A DNA stretch of 64,000 bases from the NCBI RefSeq assembly GCF_012396235.1, contig NZ_JAAXPA010000007.1, forward strand, positions 124,001 to 188,000, written 5' to 3'. This document shows positions 1 to 8,015 of this stretch, one piece after another. The position numbers and the translations under genes are program-made. This DNA is from Rhodococcus opacus (GTDB taxonomy: Bacteria > Actinomycetota > Actinomycetes > Mycobacteriales > Mycobacteriaceae). The notes under the pieces were generated by a model. It was not told the DNA's origin. It saw nothing but the letters and a program-made list of their open reading frames with translations, and searched no databases. Each line of letters starts with the position of its first letter. Position 1 is the stretch's first letter.

Positions 1-399
1 CTCGGCATCAGCCAGCCGAGCAACACCACCGCGCTGTTCGACACCGCACGCGGATACGACGTCCGGTACCTCCTGGACGACGACTGCTCGGTCTCCGACC
101 GGCACCGGGTGGCCGTCTTCGTCAGCGAGTTCCTGTCGGACGTCGATCTCGTTTACCTCACCATCGACCTCGACGTCCTTCCCGCCGCCGTCGCACCGGG
201 AGTGAGCGCTCCCGCCGCGTACGGCGTGCCTGCGGAGACGATCCAATTCGTCTGCGACGCCGTCGCCGCCAGTGGCAAGCTCGCCGTGTGCGATGTGGCC
301 GAACTCAATCCGTCGTTCGACATCGACAACCGCACCGCCCGCACCGCGGCCCGGTTGATCCATCGGATCGTCACGAAGCGGGTTCCCATCGTCCGCTGA
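1..399 (+). CDS. hutG: formimidoylglutamase / arginase-family hydrolase, C-terminal part
   Basis: The gene is cut by the left window edge; the frame is open from base 1 and stops at 397-399, giving the last 132 residues. Arginase/agmatinase/formimidoylglutamase enzymes are binuclear Mn hydrolases, and the conserved metal segment is visible as TIDLDVLPAAVAPG, followed by the family's DVAELNP stretch and the usual C-terminal helix with TARTAARLIHRIV. Formimidoylglutamase (histidine degradation, yielding glutamate and formamide) is the most likely member, judged from the overall look of the tail. Agmatinase or another ureohydrolase is possible because the N-terminal half and the rest of the operon lie outside the window. 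Confidence 0.75.
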   Translation, partial: LGISQPSNTTALFDTARGYDVRYLLDDDCSVSDRHRVAVFVSEFLSDVDLVYLTIDLDVLPAAVAPGVSAPAAYGVPAETIQFVCDAVAASGKLAVCDVAELNPSFDIDNRTARTAARLIHRIVTKRVPIVR

Positions 400-419
400 G
401 GTCGCCCGGAACCGTCCGC

Positions 420-1253
420 TCAGCGCTCCCGCAGCACGGCGCGCAGACGGGTGACGAACGAGGCCGGGTCCTCGGCGAAGCCGATGTGGCCGCCGGGGAA
501 CATTGTGGGATCGACGCCCAGTTCGGTGGCGAGCGCCCGCGACGTACGGTCGCAGAGCTGACCACCGGACTCCTCGCCGATCCCGACTACGACGCGGGTG
601 GGGGCCGAGCGCAGGGCGGTGATGTCCGGGCACCAGCGGGTGGTCGGGCGCAGCATGTGCGCGTGCTGGAAGTATTCGTCGGCCTCGGTCTGCGGATCCC
701 GTTCGCCCGCGAACATCTGCTGGAACACCTCCTCGGGCAGGTGGATGTTCGCCAGGGCCAGGAACTTCCTCCACGCCCCCACGACGTCCCCGGCGAGGTG
801 CGCGTCGATGATGTCGTCGGTCTTCACCCGCAATTGCTCGCGGTCGGCGAGGAGCTCGTCCAGCGGCGGCTCGTGGGCGATCACGGTGTGGACCAGCTCG
901 GGGTGCGCCTGCACGAGCGCGAGCGCGCTGACGGCGCCGCCACTGGAGCCGAACACCACGGCCGGGCCTGCGTCGAGGTGCATCAGGAGCCGGGCGAGGT
1001 CGTCGGCGCGCATCTCGGGGGTCGAATCGCGGTCGCGGTCGTCGACCGGGCTGCGGTGGATGCCCCGCGGGTCCGTCGTGAGCACGGTGTAGTCGGACGA
1101 GAGCAGATCGGCGGCGGGCGCGCAGGAGTCGGCGTCCATCGGGGCGCCGACGAGCACGACGACGGGGCCCGTGCCCCGTACCTCGTAGTACAGCCTGGCA
1201 CCGGGGACGTCGAGGGTCCGGGCATCGGCGGTGGCGGTCGATGTGGGATTCAT
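420..1253 (-). CDS. alpha/beta-fold hydrolase
   Basis: A 277-residue protein of the alpha/beta hydrolase fold. The oxyanion strand and loop (VVVLVGAPMDADSC) are near residue 30. The nucleophile elbow is GSSGG with the central Ser, an acid lies in the following strands, and the catalytic His is in PGGHIGFAEDP near the C-terminus. The ATG at 1253 is preceded by GAGGAG, which makes it a better start than the in-frame codons further upstream. It runs convergently towards hutG. Such proteins are esterases, haloperoxidase-like or ring-cleavage hydrolases; the substrate cannot be read from the sequence. Confidence 0.85.
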   Translation of the reverse strand: MNPTSTATADARTLDVPGARLYYEVRGTGPVVVLVGAPMDADSCAPAADLLSSDYTVLTTDPRGIHRSPVDDRDRDSTPEMRADDLARLLMHLDAGPAVVFGSSGGAVSALALVQAHPELVHTVIAHEPPLDELLADREQLRVKTDDIIDAHLAGDVVGAWRKFLALANIHLPEEVFQQMFAGERDPQTEADEYFQHAHMLRPTTRWCPDITALRSAPTRVVVGIGEESGGQLCDRTSRALATELGVDPTMFPGGHIGFAEDPASFVTRLRAVLRER

Positions 1254-1485
1254 CGAGTTCTCCTCGTTCGGGGTGGTGATTCTCGGTCGCAGGTAGGACC
1301 GCCGCCGACGGGCAGAATCATCGGTTGTCGAGGAAAATTTCTTCCGCAGACCTGGTACGGCGCCCAGGATCCGAAGGAATCGTGGGCGTACCACTGGAAG
1401 CACGCGCGCCTTGATGACAGGATATATCCACGCGAACGGGATCTCGATGTGAGTTCCCGGGCGGCAACTGCAGGGAGTGAACGGT

Positions 1486-1689
1486 ATGGCGCAGGGTGTT
1501 GTGAAGTGGTTCAACAGCGAGAAGGGCTTCGGATTCATAGCGCCGGACGACGGCAGCGCGGACGTGTTCGTTCACTACTCCGAGATCTCGGGCAGCGGCT
1601 ACAAGTCGCTGGAGGAGAACCAGCGGGTGGAATTCGAGGTCGGACAGGGCCAGAAGGGCCCGCAGGCCCAGAATGTCCGGGCCGTCTGA
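1486..1689 (+). CDS. cspA: cold-shock protein, CspA family
   Basis: A 67-residue single cold-shock domain starting [18 protein letters not shown]. Both RNA-binding motifs are present: RNP1 (KGFGFI) and RNP2 (VFVHYSEI). These proteins bind single-stranded RNA/DNA and act as RNA chaperones in the cytoplasm. The ATG at 1486 has a GGGAG ribosome site 8 bases upstream; a GTG three codons earlier is a weaker alternative. A possible -10 box (TATATC near 1423) would give a leader of roughly 50 nt. The gene is monocistronic and faces a small secreted-protein gene across a repeat and hairpin. Confidence 0.95.
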   Translation: MAQGVVKWFNSEKGFGFIAPDDGSADVFVHYSEISGSGYKSLEENQRVEFEVGQGQKGPQAQNVRAV

Positions 1690-1700
1690 CCGACGCCCCG

Positions 1701-1760
1701 ATGACACTGTGACGATGTCGCACATGACACTGTGACGATGTCGCAGATGACACTATGACG
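1701..1760. repeat. 23-bp tandem repeat, about 2.6 copies
   Basis: Two copies of a 23-bp unit beginning ATGACACTGTGACGATGTCG lie at 1701-1723 and 1724-1746 and differ only in the last base. A partial third copy starts at 1747 with one change (ACTATGACGA). The array lies in the 3' region of cspA, directly before a hairpin. Confidence 0.85.
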
Positions 1761-1791
1761 ACGAGGTCGCACCCGAGCGGTGCGGCCTCGT
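1761..1791. terminator. hairpin between convergent genes, probable bidirectional terminator
   Basis: ACGAGG-T-CGCAC, a 7-base loop, then GTGCG-G-CCTCGT forms an 11-bp stem with one mismatch. It sits between the convergent cspA and the secreted-protein gene. There is no long T tract, as is common for actinobacterial terminators. Confidence 0.65.
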
Positions 1792-1814
1792 TGTCGCAGT
1801 AGGCCCCGGGACAG

Positions 1815-2192
1815 CTATCTCGAGAGGCCGAAGCTTCCCACCTGGTTGCCGTTGACGTACACGGACCCGGTGTAGGTCCCGTCTGCGTTGGGGGACATCC
1901 TGTCGGTCAGGAAGCCCAGACCCGATGGGCTGTAATCGATGACGGTGTCTCCGTTCCCGTCCTGCGAGGTCGTGCCCGCGAGTCCGGTCAGACCGAACGC
2001 GAAGTTGTTGACGACCGTGCCGCCCTGGAACGTCTTGCCCTTCCAGATCAACTCGCCCGCCGGCGTGGTGGTCGTTCCCTGATAGGTGCCGGACGGCACG
2101 GCGGCGGGTTCCGCCAGGCCCGTCCCCGCGCCGGCGAGAACGGCGCCGATCATCGTTCCTGCGGTGACTATCCCTCGTGCAATCGCGCGCAT
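1815..2192 (-). CDS. small secreted protein of unknown function
   Basis: A 125-residue protein with a clear Sec signal peptide: two Arg near the N-terminus, a hydrophobic stretch to about residue 26 and a cleavage-like region at GLAEPAA. The mature part (about 97 residues) is rich in Gly, Thr and Asn and predicted beta-rich (GTYTGSVYVNGNQVGSF), with no cysteines. It resembles small secreted proteins common in Rhodococcus and Mycobacterium, but I do not recognise a named family. The ATG at 2192 follows GGGAGG. It is probably extracellular or cell-wall located. Confidence 0.7.
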   Translation of the reverse strand: MRAIARGIVTAGTMIGAVLAGAGTGLAEPAAVPSGTYQGTTTTPAGELIWKGKTFQGGTVVNNFAFGLTGLAGTTSQDGNGDTVIDYSPSGLGFLTDRMSPNADGTYTGSVYVNGNQVGSFGLSR

Positions 2193-2313
2193 GATGCCTC
2201 CCTCTACCGTGCCGCGCGGGATGTGCGCTGCCCGTGCGGGGTCGAGTACCCGCCTTCCGTGCCGTGGACACCGGCACCCCTGGACAAATCCGACGGTCTC
2301 CTTCATAGTCGAT

Positions 2314-2351
2314 ATGCCACCAGGTGGCATTGCCATTTCACTAGGTGGCAA
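2314..2351 (+). promoter_or_regulatory. two dyads, putative operator of the acyl-CoA dehydrogenase operon
   Basis: ATGCCACC-A-GGTGGCAT (2314-2330) is a perfect 17-bp palindrome. Just downstream TTGCCA (2330-2335) and TGGCAA (2346-2351) form a second dyad that repeats the GGTGGCA half-site. Both lie 25-60 bases before the GTG start at 2376, where a repressor or activator would act. The IclR protein encoded at the end of the operon is the obvious candidate, but this is inference. Confidence 0.65.
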
Positions 2352-2375
2352 TTTGATCTTTCGATAGGAGTTTCC

Positions 2376-3527
2376 GTGACCGATCAGCTGCTCGATGCCG
2401 CCGAGTTCCGCTCCACAGTGCGTGGGTTCGCCAACCGTGAGATCCATCCCGGCGCGGCGTTCCGCGACGAGACGCGGGAGTTCCCGGCGGAGTTGGTGAA
2501 GCGACTGGGCGAACAGGACCTGATGGGCATCTCGGTGCCCGAGGAGTTCGGCGGTCTGGGCCTGTCCACGAAGACACAGCTGATCGCCATCGAGGAGGTG
2601 GCCCGCACCGACGCCGCCCTCGCCTCGATCTACACCGCGCACTACCTGGGGCTCGAGCCGATCCTCGTCGGCGGAACCGAGGAGCAGAAGCGCCGGTGGC
2701 TGCCCCGGCTCGCGTCCGGTGAACTGCTCGCCGGGTTCGCCCTCACCGAACCGGACGCCGGCTCCGACATCGCCTCGATGCGCACCACGGCGCGGCGCGA
2801 GGACGACGGGTGGCACCTGTCCGGTTCGAAGACGTACATCTCCAACGCCAAGGAGGCCGATCTGGTCGTCCTCTTCGCCAAGACCGATCCATCTGCAGGC
2901 TTCCGCGGCATCACCGCGTTCGTCCTCCCCCAGGGCACCCCCGGCGTGAGTTACTCGGAGCCCCAGGACAAGCTGGGCATCCGGTCCGCCCCCACCTACA
3001 CCGTCTACCTCGACGACGTGGTGCTTCCCCACGACGCCGTGGTGGGAACGGAGGGCCGCGGCGGCAACATCGCGCTCACCGCCCTCAACCGCGCCCGCGT
3101 CGACGTGGCGGCGATGGCCAACGGAATCGCCCTGCGCGCTTGGGAACTGGGCCGATCCTACGCCGCCGAGCGCAAGCAGTTCGGACACCCCATCGCCGAA
3201 TTCCAGGCGATTCAGCTGCTACTGGGTGCATGCGACGCGCAACTCGTCGCCTCCCGCGTCACCGCGGACTGGGCGGCGGACGTGAAGGATGCCGGGGCCG
3301 ACCTGCGCCGCGCCGCGTCCGTGTCGAAGTACGTGGCCACGGAGGCCTGCTTCTCGATCGTCGACCAGACCGTGCAGATTCACGGCGGTGCCGGTTTCAT
3401 GCGCGAATCCGAAATCGAACGCCTCTACCGCGACTGCCGGATCCTCCGGATCTTCGAGGGCACCTCGCAGATCCAGCTGCTCACCATCGCCTCCAACGCA
3501 CCGTCCCCGCGCTCGACCGACTTCTGA
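2376..3527 (+). CDS. acyl-CoA dehydrogenase
   Basis: A 383-residue FAD-dependent acyl-CoA dehydrogenase that desaturates an acyl-CoA at the alpha-beta bond and passes electrons to ETF. The FAD/substrate signature FALTEPDAGSD lies in the first half, IHGGAGFM and the short-chain-type C-terminal motif with the catalytic Glu (RIFEGTSQIQ) near the end. The GTG at 2376 follows AGGAG; upstream in-frame codons cross the operator region. It is followed after 12 bases by a class III CoA-transferase and then an IclR regulator, so the operon probably activates and oxidises one organic acid. The sequence resembles short/branched-chain rather than glutaryl-CoA enzymes. Confidence 0.9.
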   Translation: MTDQLLDAAEFRSTVRGFANREIHPGAAFRDETREFPAELVKRLGEQDLMGISVPEEFGGLGLSTKTQLIAIEEVARTDAALASIYTAHYLGLEPILVGGTEEQKRRWLPRLASGELLAGFALTEPDAGSDIASMRTTARREDDGWHLSGSKTYISNAKEADLVVLFAKTDPSAGFRGITAFVLPQGTPGVSYSEPQDKLGIRSAPTYTVYLDDVVLPHDAVVGTEGRGGNIALTALNRARVDVAAMANGIALRAWELGRSYAAERKQFGHPIAEFQAIQLLLGACDAQLVASRVTADWAADVKDAGADLRRAASVSKYVATEACFSIVDQTVQIHGGAGFMRESEIERLYRDCRILRIFEGTSQIQLLTIASNAPSPRSTDF

Positions 3528-3539
3528 GAAGGGCCCGTC

Positions 3540-4688
3540 ATGCCTACCCTGCCTCCCCTCGACGGCATCCGCGTCGTCGATCTCTCCCGCGTCCTGGCCG
3601 GACCGTACTGCACGGCGCTGCTCGCGGACGCCGGCGCCGACGTCGTCAAGATCGAACCCGCCGCCGGCGAGGACTCGCGGCACCTGGGCCCGTTCCGCGA
3701 CGGCGAGAGCATCTATTTCAACGTGCTGAATCGCGGAAAACGCTCGCTGGCACTGAATCTCAAGAACGACGCGGATCGGACGGTGCTGTTCGATCTCCTC
3801 GACACGGCGGACGTTCTCGTCGAGAACTTCCGGCCCGGGGTGACCGCCCGGCTCGGCATCGACTACCAGACCGTCCACGCCCGCAACCCCCGGCTCGTCT
3901 ACGCGTCCATCTCCGGCTTCGGGCAGGACGGGCCGCTCGCGGGTTCGGCCGCCTACGACCTCGTCGTGCAGGCGATGTCGGGGGTCATGAGCATCACCGG
4001 TTCCCCCGAATCCGGGCCGACCCGGCTCGGCGAATCGTTCGGCGACCTCGTCGCGGGACTGTTCGCGGCGTGGGGCATCAGTTCCGCCCTGGTCGGCACC
4101 CGGGAATCGGGTGTGGGGCAACACCTCGACGTCGCCATGTTCGACAGCATGCTGGCCATGCTCCCCACCGCACACAGCCAGTTGCAGGCATCGGGGGTCG
4201 CGCCGATGGGCGTGGGTAATCGCCATCCGGTCTCCACCCCGTTCGACACGTACCGGGCGTCGGACGGCCTGTTCGTGCTCGCCGTCGCCAGCCGGTCCGG
4301 ATTCGAGAAGCTCGCCCACACCATGGACCGTGCAGACCTTCTCGGCGACAATCGTTTCGCCGACGACACGTCCCGCACCGATCACGAACCGGCACTGCGC
4401 GCGGAGATCGAGATCTGGGCGAAGGACAAGACGGTCGCCGAGGTGGTCGCGATCCTCGGCGCGGCCGGACTGGCGAGCTCCGAGATCTGGAACGTCGAAC
4501 AAGCGTTGTCGTCCGAGCAGAGCCGGCACCGCGGACTCGTGGAGTCGTTCGATCATCCGGTCGCGGGAACGATCGACTACGTCCGGCAGCCGGTCGTGTT
4601 CGGCGACAGCGCGCGCCCCGGGGTCCGCCGCAGCCCACTGCTCGACGAACACCGGCAGCCCCTGCTGTCCGAGATCGCGTCGCGGTAG
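3540..4688 (+). CDS. CaiB/BaiF (class III) CoA-transferase
   Basis: A 382-residue family III CoA-transferase, which moves CoA between carboxylic acids through an aspartyl-CoA thioester. The N-terminus (GIRVVDLSRVLAGPYC, then LADAGADVVKIEPAAGEDSR) and the AYDLVVQAMSGVMSITG segment are characteristic, and the length is typical. The catalytic Asp is expected in the segment ending AAYDLVVQA. It lies in the acyl-CoA dehydrogenase/IclR operon and probably makes the CoA ester that the dehydrogenase oxidises. The substrate is not identifiable. Confidence 0.9.
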   Translation: MPTLPPLDGIRVVDLSRVLAGPYCTALLADAGADVVKIEPAAGEDSRHLGPFRDGESIYFNVLNRGKRSLALNLKNDADRTVLFDLLDTADVLVENFRPGVTARLGIDYQTVHARNPRLVYASISGFGQDGPLAGSAAYDLVVQAMSGVMSITGSPESGPTRLGESFGDLVAGLFAAWGISSALVGTRESGVGQHLDVAMFDSMLAMLPTAHSQLQASGVAPMGVGNRHPVSTPFDTYRASDGLFVLAVASRSGFEKLAHTMDRADLLGDNRFADDTSRTDHEPALRAEIEIWAKDKTVAEVVAILGAAGLASSEIWNVEQALSSEQSRHRGLVESFDHPVAGTIDYVRQPVVFGDSARPGVRRSPLLDEHRQPLLSEIASR

Positions 4689-4725
4689 ATTCACGCCGAC
4701 ACCCGCGACCGTCAGGAGACGACCC

Positions 4726-5388
4726 ATGGCCCCCGGAGATGTGACCCGCAGCGCGAGCCGCACCTTCGAACTGCTCGGCGCGATCACCGAGCAGGGCGGG
4801 TTGACGCTCGGCGACGCCGCGAAGGCGGCCGGTCTCGCCACCAGTACCGCGCTGCGCCTGATCCGCAGCATGGAGCAGAGCGAGTTCCTGGTCCGCGGCG
4901 ACGACAACGTCTACCGGGCCGGGCCGCGACTTCTCCAGATCGGCGCCCGGGCGATCAGCGACAACCAGCTGCTGTCCCGGGCCCGGCCCGCGATGGTCGC
5001 GATCGCGGAGGAAACCCGCGAATCCACGTACCTGTCGACCCACGGCCCGAAGGGCACCGCCCTGTATCTCGCGCAGATCGAGGGCACCCACGCGATCCGG
5101 CACATGGGATGGGTGGGGCAGACGGTGCCGCTCCAGGGCACGGCCGTCGGCGCCGCGCTACGGGGCGACCTGCGCAGCGAGGGGTACGCGATCGCCCACG
5201 ACACCATCGAGGACCACTCGACGGGTGTGGCGGCCCCGATCTACGACGCGGTGGGGCGGATCGTGGGCGCGCTGAGCGTCGTCGGGCCGACGTTCCGCCT
5301 CGACGACGCACTCTGCGCGCAGCACGGTCTGGTTCTCGTCGAGCGTTGCCGTGCGCTGTCGACCGAACTGGGCTCCCCGGCCCCGTGA
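4726..5388 (+). CDS. IclR-family transcriptional regulator
   Basis: A 220-residue IclR-type regulator. An N-terminal winged helix-turn-helix (LTLGDAAKAAGLATSTALRLIRSM, residues about 25-50) is followed by an effector-binding domain ending AAPIYDAVGRIVGALSVVGPTFR. It is at the short end for the family. The ATG at 4726 has AGGAGA upstream. As third gene of the acyl-CoA dehydrogenase/CoA-transferase operon it most likely controls that operon, perhaps through the dyads at 2314-2351, in response to the substrate acid. Confidence 0.9.
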   Translation: MAPGDVTRSASRTFELLGAITEQGGLTLGDAAKAAGLATSTALRLIRSMEQSEFLVRGDDNVYRAGPRLLQIGARAISDNQLLSRARPAMVAIAEETRESTYLSTHGPKGTALYLAQIEGTHAIRHMGWVGQTVPLQGTAVGAALRGDLRSEGYAIAHDTIEDHSTGVAAPIYDAVGRIVGALSVVGPTFRLDDALCAQHGLVLVERCRALSTELGSPAP

Positions 5389-5395
5389 CCAGCGG

Positions 5396-6286
5396 TCAGC
5401 TGCCCATGCTGGTCCGGACCAACTCGCGGAACGTGAGGACCATCGGCTCGCGGGCCCGGCCGCGCCGGTAGATCAGCGAGAACGGCGCCTGATAACCGAA
5501 CGACGCCGGCAGGATCGGACGCAGCCGGTTCCGGTCCACCCAGTACTCCGCGTAGTGCTCGGGCAGGTATCCGATGTACGCGCCGGACAGCACGAGGATG
5601 AGCTGCGCTTCCATGTTCTCCACCGTTGCCGAGGGTTGCGGGAACCCCTGGCGGGCGAGTTCCTGCTCGGACCAGTAGCCGCGGGTCACCATCCGCTGTT
5701 GCGTGATGACCTCCGGCGGCACCCGCTTCCTGCTGAACAGCGGGTGCTTGTCGCTGCAGTACAGCCAGTGCTGCTCCCGGTGCAGCGCCTGGGAGACGAG
5801 GCCGTTCATCGGTGAGGCGAACGCGCCGACCGCGACGTCGATGCGGTCGTCGAGCACGCCAACCTGCAGTTCGTGCGGCGTCTGGATCTTCAGGTCGAGG
5901 TAGACGGCGGGGTGGTCCTTGCTGAACACGCCGATCACGTCGGCGAGCGGCAGGGTGGCGTCGGTGACGGTGGAATCGAGAACCCCGATGGTGAGGGTTC
6001 CCCTGAGCTCCCCCTGCAGCGCGGCGCCGTAGCGTTCGAAGCCTTCGAGTTCGCCGAGGATGCGCAGGCATTCCTTGTGGTAGAGCTCGCCCTTGCTGGT
6101 GAGACCGAAGCCGCCGCGGCCGCGGTGGCACAGCACGATGCCGAGGTGGCGCTCGAGCTGGCTCATGTAGGTGCTGATCGCGGAGGCGGACAGTCCGAGT
6201 TCCTGCTGCGCGGGCGCGAACCCCTGGTGGCGGACGACGGCCGCGAAGATCTGGAGGAGCTTCAGATCGGGCAGCGAGCTGCGCAT
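5396..6286 (-). CDS. LysR-family transcriptional regulator
   Basis: A 296-residue LysR regulator: N-terminal HTH (LKLLQIFAAVVRHQGFAPAQQELGLSASAISTYMSQLERHLG) and a periplasmic-binding-like effector domain (GTLTIGVLDSTVTD onward). The ATG at 6286 has GGAGGAG upstream. It is divergent from the sodium:solute symporter gene across a 205-bp AT-rich intergenic region that contains dyads, the usual LysR arrangement. It probably controls the symporter-TetR-dehydrogenase operon and, through a shared motif, the aldolase gene at 9631-10413. Confidence 0.9.
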   Translation of the reverse strand: MRSSLPDLKLLQIFAAVVRHQGFAPAQQELGLSASAISTYMSQLERHLGIVLCHRGRGGFGLTSKGELYHKECLRILGELEGFERYGAALQGELRGTLTIGVLDSTVTDATLPLADVIGVFSKDHPAVYLDLKIQTPHELQVGVLDDRIDVAVGAFASPMNGLVSQALHREQHWLYCSDKHPLFSRKRVPPEVITQQRMVTRGYWSEQELARQGFPQPSATVENMEAQLILVLSGAYIGYLPEHYAEYWVDRNRLRPILPASFGYQAPFSLIYRRGRAREPMVLTFRELVRTSMGS

Positions 6287-6334
6287 CGCACTCCTCCGGC
6301 GGGGTCGAAAACAGGGTGTGAGCTGGCTCGCACC

Positions 6335-6360
6335 ATTACTTCACGATTTTCTGAAGTGAT
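6335..6360. promoter_or_regulatory. dyad in the LysR/symporter intergenic region
   Basis: ATTACTTCA and TGAAGTGAT, separated by 8 bases, form an inverted repeat with one mismatch. The CTTCA-N8-TGAAG core fits the interrupted dyads bound by LysR proteins. It lies 49 bases upstream of the LysR start and 132 bases upstream of the symporter start. Confidence 0.6.
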
Positions 6361-6366
6361 TATTTG

Positions 6367-6383
6367 TATCAAGTGATTTATTT
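6367..6383 (+). promoter_or_regulatory. shared 17-bp motif, copy 1
   Basis: TATCAAGTGATTTATTT. It matches the motif at 10455-10471 in 16 of 17 positions and extends here to a GTGA-N6-TCAC dyad (6373-6386). It lies between the LysR gene and the symporter gene and is probably a common regulator site. Confidence 0.6.
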
Positions 6384-6491
6384 CACGTCAATGTTCTCCT
6401 ACCGTCTAGGGCAACGGTCTGACGAGACCGGCACCGACGGGACCACCGCGCCCGTCATCACCGATCCGCTAGGACACGTGAAGGACGCACC

Positions 6492-7967
6492 ATGGACATC
6501 ACCATCATCCTGATCTACCTGGGCGCAATGCTCGCGTTCGGCTGGTGGGGCAAACGCCGGGCGAGCAACTCCAGCGAATACCTCGTCGCCGGCCGCCGCC
6601 TCGGCGGATTCCTCTACACCAGCACGATGGCGGCGGTCGTCATCGGCGGCGCCTCCACCGTCGGTGGCGTCGGCCTCGGATACAAGTACGGCATCTCCGG
6701 AATGTGGCTGGTCGTATCGATCGCCGCCGGTGTCCTCCTGCTCAGCCTGCTCTTCGCCGCGCGAATCCAGCGCCTGAAGGTCTACACCGTCTCCGGGATG
6801 CTCAAACTCCGGTACGGCATCGACGCCACCGGGGCGTCCGGTCTCGTGATGATGGCCTACACCCTCATGCTCACCGTCACCTCCACGATCGCCTACGCCA
6901 CCATCTTCAACGTGCTGTTCGGCTTCGACCGGACCCTGTCGGTGGTCCTCGGCGGCCTCATCGTCGTGGCCTACTCCGCGATGGGCGGCATGTGGTCGAT
7001 CACGCTCACCGACGTCGTCCAGTTCGTCATCAAGACCATCGGCGTCTTCGTCCTGCTCCTCCCGTTCACGTGGAGCAAGGCGGGCGGGTACGCCGGCATC
7101 AAGGAGCGCGTGGGCGAACAGGCACTCGGGCTCGGCACCATCGGCACCGGCACCATCATCACGTTCTTCGTCGTCTACACACTCGGCATCCTCATCGGAC
7201 AGGACATCTGGCAGCGGGTGTTCACCGCGAAGTCGCCGGAGGTCGCACGGTGGGGCGGCGTCACCGCCGGCGTCTACTGCCTGCTGTACGGCGTCGCGGG
7301 CGCACTGATCGGGCTGGCCGCGTCGGCCCTCATGCCCGACATCGGTTCGTCCGACGACGTGTACGCCGACGTCGCCGTCCATGTCCTGCCCGTCGGTCTC
7401 AGCGGCATCGTCCTCGCCGCCGCGGTGGCCGCGATGATGTCGACCGCGTCCGGCGCGCTGATCGCCACCGCCACGGTCGCCCGGCAGGACGTCCTTCCGC
7501 TGGTCGCCCAGATCTTCGGCCGCACACGCCCCGAACTGGACACGTCCGATCCGGAAGCCGACGTGCGCGGCAACCGCCTCTACGTGATCGTGATCGGCCT
7601 CGTCAGCATCGTGATCGCCGCGCTCATCAACGACATCGTCTCCGCGCTCACGATCGCCTACGACATCCTGGTCGGCGGGCTCCTCGTCCCCATCCTCGGT
7701 GGACTGGTCTGGAAGCGCGCCACGGGAACCGCGGCGATGGCGGCCATGGCAGTGGGCACCGTAGCGACCATCGCGACGATGTTCGTCGTCGGCGACGTCA
7801 TGGCGAACGAGCCGGTGTACGTCGGACTCGTCAGCGCGCTGGTGGTGTTCGTGGCCACCAGCCTGTTCACCGCACCTACCCCGGCGAACGTGATGTCCGT
7901 GTGGAACGCGCGGGTGTCGGGAAAGGCCGAGGAAGACCCGGTACCGGTCCCGGCACCGATAGCCTGA
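6492..7967 (+). CDS. sodium:solute symporter (SSS family)
   Basis: A 491-residue integral membrane protein with about 13 hydrophobic segments, typical of the SSS family, which imports a solute with Na+. The N-terminus (EYLVAGRRLGGFLYTSTMAA, then GGASTVGGVGLGYKYGISGMW) carries the family's unwound TM1 region and glycine-rich TM2. The Ser/Thr-rich MSTASGALIATATVARQD segment corresponds to the conserved TM8 region with the predicted Na+ site. It is first in an operon with TetR and 2-hydroxyacid dehydrogenase genes and divergent from LysR. The substrate is probably a small carboxylate or hydroxy acid, judged only from the neighbours. Confidence 0.9.
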   Translation: MDITIILIYLGAMLAFGWWGKRRASNSSEYLVAGRRLGGFLYTSTMAAVVIGGASTVGGVGLGYKYGISGMWLVVSIAAGVLLLSLLFAARIQRLKVYTVSGMLKLRYGIDATGASGLVMMAYTLMLTVTSTIAYATIFNVLFGFDRTLSVVLGGLIVVAYSAMGGMWSITLTDVVQFVIKTIGVFVLLLPFTWSKAGGYAGIKERVGEQALGLGTIGTGTIITFFVVYTLGILIGQDIWQRVFTAKSPEVARWGGVTAGVYCLLYGVAGALIGLAASALMPDIGSSDDVYADVAVHVLPVGLSGIVLAAAVAAMMSTASGALIATATVARQDVLPLVAQIFGRTRPELDTSDPEADVRGNRLYVIVIGLVSIVIAALINDIVSALTIAYDILVGGLLVPILGGLVWKRATGTAAMAAMAVGTVATIATMFVVGDVMANEPVYVGLVSALVVFVATSLFTAPTPANVMSVWNARVSGKAEEDPVPVPAPIA

Positions 7968-8015
7968 GTGACACCGGCGCACGCGGGTGAGTGCGCACGA
8001 GCGGGAGGAAAGAAC

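Noticed and set aside
1701..1760. Short tandem repeats considered as a CRISPR array
   Set aside because: Units are directly adjacent with no spacers, there are fewer than three copies, and no cas genes are present.
3219..4907. 562-codon - strand frame across the CoA-transferase gene
   Set aside because: Composition is a reverse-complement shadow of three real genes and it spans their boundaries.
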